Assembly (NCBI GenBank): GCA_022703195.1
Contig: JAKLEF010000059.1
Span: 1 to 9,628, forward strand
Direction of reading: 5' to 3'
Length of the DNA stretch: 9,628 nt
DNA from: Candidatus Fermentibacterota bacterium
Lineage (GTDB): Bacteria; Fermentibacterota; Fermentibacteria; Fermentibacterales; Fermentibacteraceae
Shown here: one piece after another, positions 6,065 to 9,628 of the stretch
Layout of the letters: each line of letters opens with the position of its first letter
Numbering within the stretch: position 1 is the stretch's first letter
Notes under the pieces: model-generated
What the model was told of the DNA's origin: nothing
Seen by the model: the letters and a program-made list of their open reading frames with translations, nothing else
The model's database searches: none
Position numbers and translations under genes: made by a program

Positions 6065-7085
6065 CAGCGACCTCTTCAGGATCTACATCCCGACCGAGTA
6101 CGAGGGCCTGGGCCTGGGCACGCTCTCCCTCTGCGTCGCGGCCGAGGAGCTCAGCAAGGTCTGCGCCGGCGTCGCGACCACCTATGCGGCCAACGCCCTG
6201 GGAGCCATGCCCATCCTCCTGAGCGGCAGCGACGATCAGAAGAAGCGGTTCCTCCCCGGGCTCGCATCCGGGTCGAACCTTGCGGCCTTCGGCCTCACCG
6301 AGCCCGACGCCGGGAGCGATGCCGGCGGCCTCAGGACCAGGGCGATCCGCGACGGCGACTCGTACGTGCTCAACGGCACCAAGCAGTGGATCACCAACGG
6401 CGGGGAGGCGAAGGTCTACACCATCATCGCCCTCACCGACCCCGACCGCGGGGCCCGCGGCGCATCGGCGTTCATCGTTGAGGACGGCACGCCGGGCTTC
6501 AGCTACGGCAAGAAGGAGGACAAGATGGGCATCCGCGCCTCGGCGACCAGGGAGCTGGTCTTCGAGGACTGCAGGATCCCCGTGGAAAACCTGATCGGGC
6601 GCGAGGGCACGGGCTTCATGGTCGCCATGAAGACCCTCGACAACTCGAGGCCGGGCGTGGCCGCGCAGGCCGTGGGCATCGCCCAGGGAGCCCTCGAAGA
6701 GGCCCTCGTCTACGCCTCCCAGAGGAAGCAGTTCGGGCAGCGCATCGACTCCTTCCAGGGCATCCAGTTCATGCTCGCGGACATGGCCACTCAGGTGGAG
6801 GCCGCCAGGGCGCTCACCTACTCCGTCGCACGGATGATCGACGGCGGCGTGAAGAAGTTCGAGAAGGAGGCGGCGATGGCGAAGGTGTTCGCCAGCGACG
6901 TCGCCATGAAGGTGACGACCGACGCGGTCCAGATCTTCGGCGGGTACGGGTACATGAAGGAGTACCCTGTCGAGAAGATGATGAGGGACGCCAAGATCAC
7001 GCAGATATACGAGGGCACCAACCAGATACAGCGCAATGTCATAGCCTCCGCTCTCATCAGGGAGACGGCCTCCAGGGAGAAGTGA
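5925..7085 (+). CDS. Acyl-CoA dehydrogenase (short-chain/butyryl-CoA dehydrogenase-like)
   Basis: A 386-residue FAD enzyme, normal in length for the family. It forms a 2,3-enoyl-CoA from a saturated acyl-CoA and passes electrons to ETF, or runs in reverse. The first signature is AAFGLTEPDAGSDAGG (120-135), and KQWITNG (153-159) follows. The C-terminal signature QIFGGYGYMKEYPVE (336-350) precedes IYEGTNQIQR, where E363 is the catalytic base in the short/medium-chain position. RKQFGQ (267-272) is also typical. The ATG at 5925 follows AGAGGAGGG (5912-5920); the open frame upstream lies within rnc and lacks family sequence. The start lies inside the rnc frame, and the stop is three bases before etfB. 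Adjacent etfB-etfA supports a dedicated Acd/Etf complex. Chain length and direction cannot be read from sequence. Confidence 0.95.
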   Translation: MDYFLSEDIRAIRELCSEIAEKHIRPVREELDRENRFPHEIMKVLADSDLFRIYIPTEYEGLGLGTLSLCVAAEELSKVCAGVATTYAANALGAMPILLSGSDDQKKRFLPGLASGSNLAAFGLTEPDAGSDAGGLRTRAIRDGDSYVLNGTKQWITNGGEAKVYTIIALTDPDRGARGASAFIVEDGTPGFSYGKKEDKMGIRASATRELVFEDCRIPVENLIGREGTGFMVAMKTLDNSRPGVAAQAVGIAQGALEEALVYASQRKQFGQRIDSFQGIQFMLADMATQVEAARALTYSVARMIDGGVKKFEKEAAMAKVFASDVAMKVTTDAVQIFGGYGYMKEYPVEKMMRDAKITQIYEGTNQIQRNVIASALIRETASREK

Positions 7086-7088
7086 CCG

Positions 7089-7877
7089 ATGCGGATCGTA
7101 GTCGCGATGAAGCAGGTTCCCGACACCGCCGAGGTGAGGATCGACCCCGAGCGGAACACACTGGTGCGCGACGGCGTGCCTTCCATCATGAATCCCTTCG
7201 ACGCCTACGCGCTCGAGGAGGGGCTGCGCTGGAAGGATGCCCTGGGCGGCGAGGTGATAGCCCTCACGATGGGCCCCCCTCAGGCCGAGGCCATCCTCCG
7301 CGAGGCCGTCTCGATGGGCGCCGACCAGGCCGTCCTCCTGTCCGACAGGGCCTTCGCCGGCGCCGACACGTGGGCCACCTCTCACACCCTGGCCGCGGCC
7401 GTGGCGAAGCTCGCCCCGGTCGACCTGGTGCTGACAGGCAAGCAGGCCATCGACGGAGACACGGCCCAGACCGGCCCGGGCATGGCTGCCACGCTCGACT
7501 GGCCCCAGCTCACCTTCGTCGGCCGCGTGCTCGGCATCGAGGGCGGCAGGATAAGGGTCGAGCGCTATGTCGAGGGCGGGGTCGAGACGCTCGATTCATC
7601 CCTCCCGGCGGTGGTGACCGTCCTAAAGGACGCCAACACTCCCAGGATGCCCTCCCTCAGGGGCAAGATGAAGGCCCGCAGCCTGCAGGTGACGGTCTGG
7701 ACGGCCGCCGACCTGGGGCTTCCCCAGTCCGAGACCGGCCTCGAAGGCTCGCCGACGAGGGTCGTGCGCATAGCCACTCCCGAGTCCAGGAGCGGAGGGG
7801 AGATCCACCGCGGATCGCCGGAGGAGCTGGCTGCGATCCTCGCGGACATCCTCCTTGGAGAGGGGGGCGGGGAATGA
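7089..7877 (+). CDS. etfB: Electron transfer flavoprotein, beta subunit
   Basis: A 262-residue soluble subunit that pairs with EtfA and binds a flavin or AMP at the subunit interface. Landmarks: N-terminal MRIVVAMKQVPDTAEVRIDP, NPFDAYALEEGLR (35-47), MGPPQAEAILREAVSMGAD (61-79), SDRAFAGADTWATS (85-98), GKQAIDGDTAQTGP (117-130), SLRGKMKA (189-196) and C-terminal SPTRVVRI (221-228) with GGEI. From recall of family members, the MGPP...SDRAF.GADT.ATS segment resembles Etf subunits of anaerobes, including bifurcating types such as Acidaminococcus, more than mitochondrial-type EtfB. That comparison was not computed. The ATG at 7089 follows AGGGAGA (7074-7080), three bases after the dehydrogenase stop. 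The TGA overlaps the etfA ATG (ATGA), so translation of the two subunits is probably coupled. Confidence 0.95.
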   Translation: MRIVVAMKQVPDTAEVRIDPERNTLVRDGVPSIMNPFDAYALEEGLRWKDALGGEVIALTMGPPQAEAILREAVSMGADQAVLLSDRAFAGADTWATSHTLAAAVAKLAPVDLVLTGKQAIDGDTAQTGPGMAATLDWPQLTFVGRVLGIEGGRIRVERYVEGGVETLDSSLPAVVTVLKDANTPRMPSLRGKMKARSLQVTVWTAADLGLPQSETGLEGSPTRVVRIATPESRSGGEIHRGSPEELAAILADILLGEGGGE

Positions 7878-9076
7878 GCGCCAGGCTGGAGATCAGGACC
7901 GACGTATGCACAGGCTGCGGCCTGTGCACCTCCGCATGCCCGTTCGGCGCCCTGTCGCTCGTGGACGGCACCGCGTCCGTCTCGGACGCCTGCACTCTAT
8001 GCGGCGCCTGCGAGTCCTCCTGCCCGTTCGGGGCTATCCTGATACGGAGGACCGGGACCGTCGCGGAGGGCATCTCCGGGTATTCCGGAACGATGGTGAT
8101 CGCCGAATCGCGCGAAGGCGCGATCGACCACAGCACTCTCGAGCTGCTCGGAGCGGCCCGGGCGATCGCCGAGGCCGAGGGCGGCCCGGTGAGCGCCCTG
8201 CTGATCACCTCCGTGGCCGGTGACGGCCCGAAGGTCCTCTCGGAGCACGGCGCCGACGTGGTCGTGGTTGTTGAGGACCCCGCCCTGGGTCACTACCTGA
8301 CCGAGCCCAGGGCCGCCATCACGCGCAGGATCATCACCGAGAGGAAGCCCGCGATAGTGCTTGCCGCGGCCACCACCACCGGGCGCGACCTGATGCCCAG
8401 GGTGGCGAAGCTCCTGAACACGGGCCTCACCGCCGACTGCACATCCCTGTCGTTCGATCCCGGGAAGGGCTGCCTGCTCCAGACGCGGCCGGCATTCGGC
8501 GGCAACATAATGGCCACGATCGTCTGCGAGGGCACGCGCCCCCAGATGGCGACGGTCAGGCCCAGGGTGATGAAGGCGCTCGATCCCGACCCATCCAGAA
8601 CCGCCGAGATCGTGAGGATCGCCCCCGAGCCAGGGGAACTCGTGTCGAGGGTGAGGCTCGAGGGCTTCAGGGTCCTCGACGAGGGTATCGCCGACATAGC
8701 CGAGGCGAGCGTCATCGTTTCCGGCGGCAGGGGCATGAAGACCCCCGAGAACTTCTCGCTCCTCTCGGAGATCGCAGGGCTGCTCGGCGGAAGCGTCGGG
8801 GCCAGCAGGGCCGCGGTGGACTCGGGCTGGATCCCGTATCCGCACCAGGTGGGCCAGACCGGCAAGACGGTGCAGCCGCGCACCTATCTCGCGTGCGGCA
8901 TCTCGGGCGCCGTGCAGCACAGGGTCGGGATGCAGTCGTCCGACACCATAATAGCCGTCAACAGGGACGAGACGGCACCGATCTTCCAGTTCTGCAGCGA
9001 GGGCTTCGTGGGCGACCTGTTCGAGATCCTCCCGGCACTCGCGAAGGAGATCCGCCGCCGCAGGGGGTCCGCCTGA
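7874..9076 (+). CDS. etfA: Electron transfer flavoprotein, alpha subunit, with N-terminal 2[4Fe-4S] ferredoxin domain
   Basis: A 400-residue protein, about 70 residues longer than plain EtfA because of an N-terminal ferredoxin module. Two complete CxxCxxCxxxCP motifs are seen: C12, C15, C18, C22 and C40, C43, C46, C50. A normal EtfA follows: an N-terminal domain from about residue 73, then the C-terminal FAD-binding domain with VSGGRGMKTPENF (282-294), VGASRAAVDSGW (308-319), QVGQTGKTVQP (325-335), CGISGAVQH (341-349) and APIFQFCSEGFVGDLFE (368-384). This layout is known from CarE of the Acetobacterium woodii caffeyl-CoA reductase and from Etf subunits of lactate dehydrogenase complexes. The ATG at 7874 overlaps the etfB stop and follows a GGAGAGGGGGG run. 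The clusters probably route electrons between FAD and ferredoxin; bifurcation itself is inferred. Confidence 0.96.
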   Translation: MSARLEIRTDVCTGCGLCTSACPFGALSLVDGTASVSDACTLCGACESSCPFGAILIRRTGTVAEGISGYSGTMVIAESREGAIDHSTLELLGAARAIAEAEGGPVSALLITSVAGDGPKVLSEHGADVVVVVEDPALGHYLTEPRAAITRRIITERKPAIVLAAATTTGRDLMPRVAKLLNTGLTADCTSLSFDPGKGCLLQTRPAFGGNIMATIVCEGTRPQMATVRPRVMKALDPDPSRTAEIVRIAPEPGELVSRVRLEGFRVLDEGIADIAEASVIVSGGRGMKTPENFSLLSEIAGLLGGSVGASRAAVDSGWIPYPHQVGQTGKTVQPRTYLACGISGAVQHRVGMQSSDTIIAVNRDETAPIFQFCSEGFVGDLFEILPALAKEIRRRRGSA

Positions 9077-9628
9077 CGGCCCGTGTCCTGACCGGCGTCC
9101 TGCATGTGCACACCAGGCACTCCGACGGGACAGGGAGCGTTGAGGACGTGATCGAGGCCGCGGTCCGCTGCGGCCTCGACTTCGTGGGCATCAACGACCA
9201 CAGGACCCTCGCGGCCAGGCATGCGGGATGGCTCGGCATGCACCGGGGAGTGTTCGTCCTGCCCGGGGCCGAGCTCGAGGATGCGCAACAGAACTGCCAC
9301 ATCCTCGCCTACGGCATCGACGAGATACCCGGCACGAAGGACACCCGGGAACAGCTCGCGTCCATACGCGAGGCCGGCGGACTCTCCCTGGCCGCCCACC
9401 CCTTCGAGAGGGGCGGCCATCTTCCGGGAACGCGCAGCTACGGCTGGACGAGGCCCGTCGAGGGGGTCGACGGCGTCGAGGTCTGGAACTACATGTCCAT
9501 GTGGAAGGCGGGGCTTTCGCCCTGGAACTTCCGCGACAGGGTCGCCCGGCCCGACGGGATGTCGAGGAGCCCCCTGCGCGAATCGATCCTCACATGGCTC
9601 TCGTCGGGCGGCTGCGCCACCGGCGGGC
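9073..9628 (+). CDS. PHP-domain metallohydrolase (CehA/McbA-like), N-terminal part; probable CTG start
   Basis: The frame is open to the window end, giving about 185 codons. It begins with the PHP metal-binding motif LHVHTRHSDG (residues 10-19 counting from 9073), then GLDFVGINDHRTL (37-49), PGAELEDAQQNCHILAYG (72-89) and AAHPF (111-115). These supply the His, Asp and Glu ligands of a metallo-phosphoesterase-type site. The spacing resembles CehA/McbA-like PHP proteins, a group of mostly unassigned hydrolases, so no substrate is proposed. No ATG, GTG or TTG occurs in frame between the etfA tail and the HxH motif; the only in-frame GTG (9106) falls inside the motif. The CTG at 9073 overlaps the etfA TGA and has AGGGGG (9062-9067) five bases upstream, so it is the best start. 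CTG at 9088 is an alternative. The 3' end is cut off. Confidence 0.83.
   Translation, partial: MTARVLTGVLHVHTRHSDGTGSVEDVIEAAVRCGLDFVGINDHRTLAARHAGWLGMHRGVFVLPGAELEDAQQNCHILAYGIDEIPGTKDTREQLASIREAGGLSLAAHPFERGGHLPGTRSYGWTRPVEGVDGVEVWNYMSMWKAGLSPWNFRDRVARPDGMSRSPLRESILTWLSSGGCATGG

Noticed and set aside
5910..7385. Long minus-strand open frame (491 codons) across acd and etfB
   Set aside because: It is the antisense shadow of two well-identified genes in GC-rich DNA. Its His-, Gly- and Leu-rich translation matches no family and it spans a gene junction.
7082..7873. In-frame extension of etfA upstream through etfB (664-residue version)
   Set aside because: The extra 264 residues are Arg/Gly/Pro-rich out-of-frame etfB. 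The ferredoxin motif begins right after the ATG at 7874, which has a good ribosome-binding site.
1..9628. Mobile elements, CRISPR arrays, tRNA or rRNA genes
   Set aside because: No transposase or integrase coding, no spaced direct repeats, no terminal inverted repeats and no cloverleaf or rRNA-like sequence was seen. Coding density is nearly complete.

Overview
This is a GC-rich bacterial stretch in which every supportable gene reads on the + strand. Thirteen genes sit nearly end to end: two are cut by the window edges, the largest gap is 46 bases, and several junctions overlap. Arginine is often AGG, isoleucine ATA is used freely, and several genes start with GTG or TTG. The organism cannot be named from this. 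The ferredoxin-fused EtfA and the acyl-CoA dehydrogenase suggest a lineage with anaerobic, flavin-based electron transfer, possibly an uncultured phylum. That placement is a low-confidence inference.

Layout: (1) 2-178, the C-terminal tail of a phosphohexomutase; (2) 183-901, YceD/DUF177 and ribosomal protein L32 (rpmF), a pair that often precedes plsX; (3) 911-5243, a type II fatty acid and phospholipid synthesis block, plsX-fabH-fabG-acpP-fabF, without fabD, a dehydratase or an enoyl reductase; (4) 5243-6064, rnc (RNase III), whose reading frame runs 140 bases into the next gene; (5) 5925-9076, an acyl-CoA dehydrogenase followed by etfB and an etfA carrying an N-terminal two-cluster ferredoxin domain; (6) 9073 to the window end, the N-terminal part of a PHP-domain metallohydrolase with no conventional start codon.

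How the genes work together: PlsX links the acyl-ACP pool to acyl-phosphate for phospholipid synthesis. FabH starts chains, FabF extends them, FabG reduces the 3-keto intermediates and AcpP carries the chain. The acyl-CoA dehydrogenase and the EtfAB pair form a separate redox module that either oxidises acyl-CoA or, run in reverse, reduces enoyl-CoA. Its EtfA resembles the ferredoxin-fused subunits of anaerobes such as CarE of caffeyl-CoA reductase. I see no terminator between modules, so one long transcript is plausible. Most of the window is familiar housekeeping. The points worth a second look are the Fd-EtfA module joined to the fatty acid operon, the RNase III overlap, the missing fabD, the apparent CTG start of the PHP gene, and a hairpin just before rpmF.
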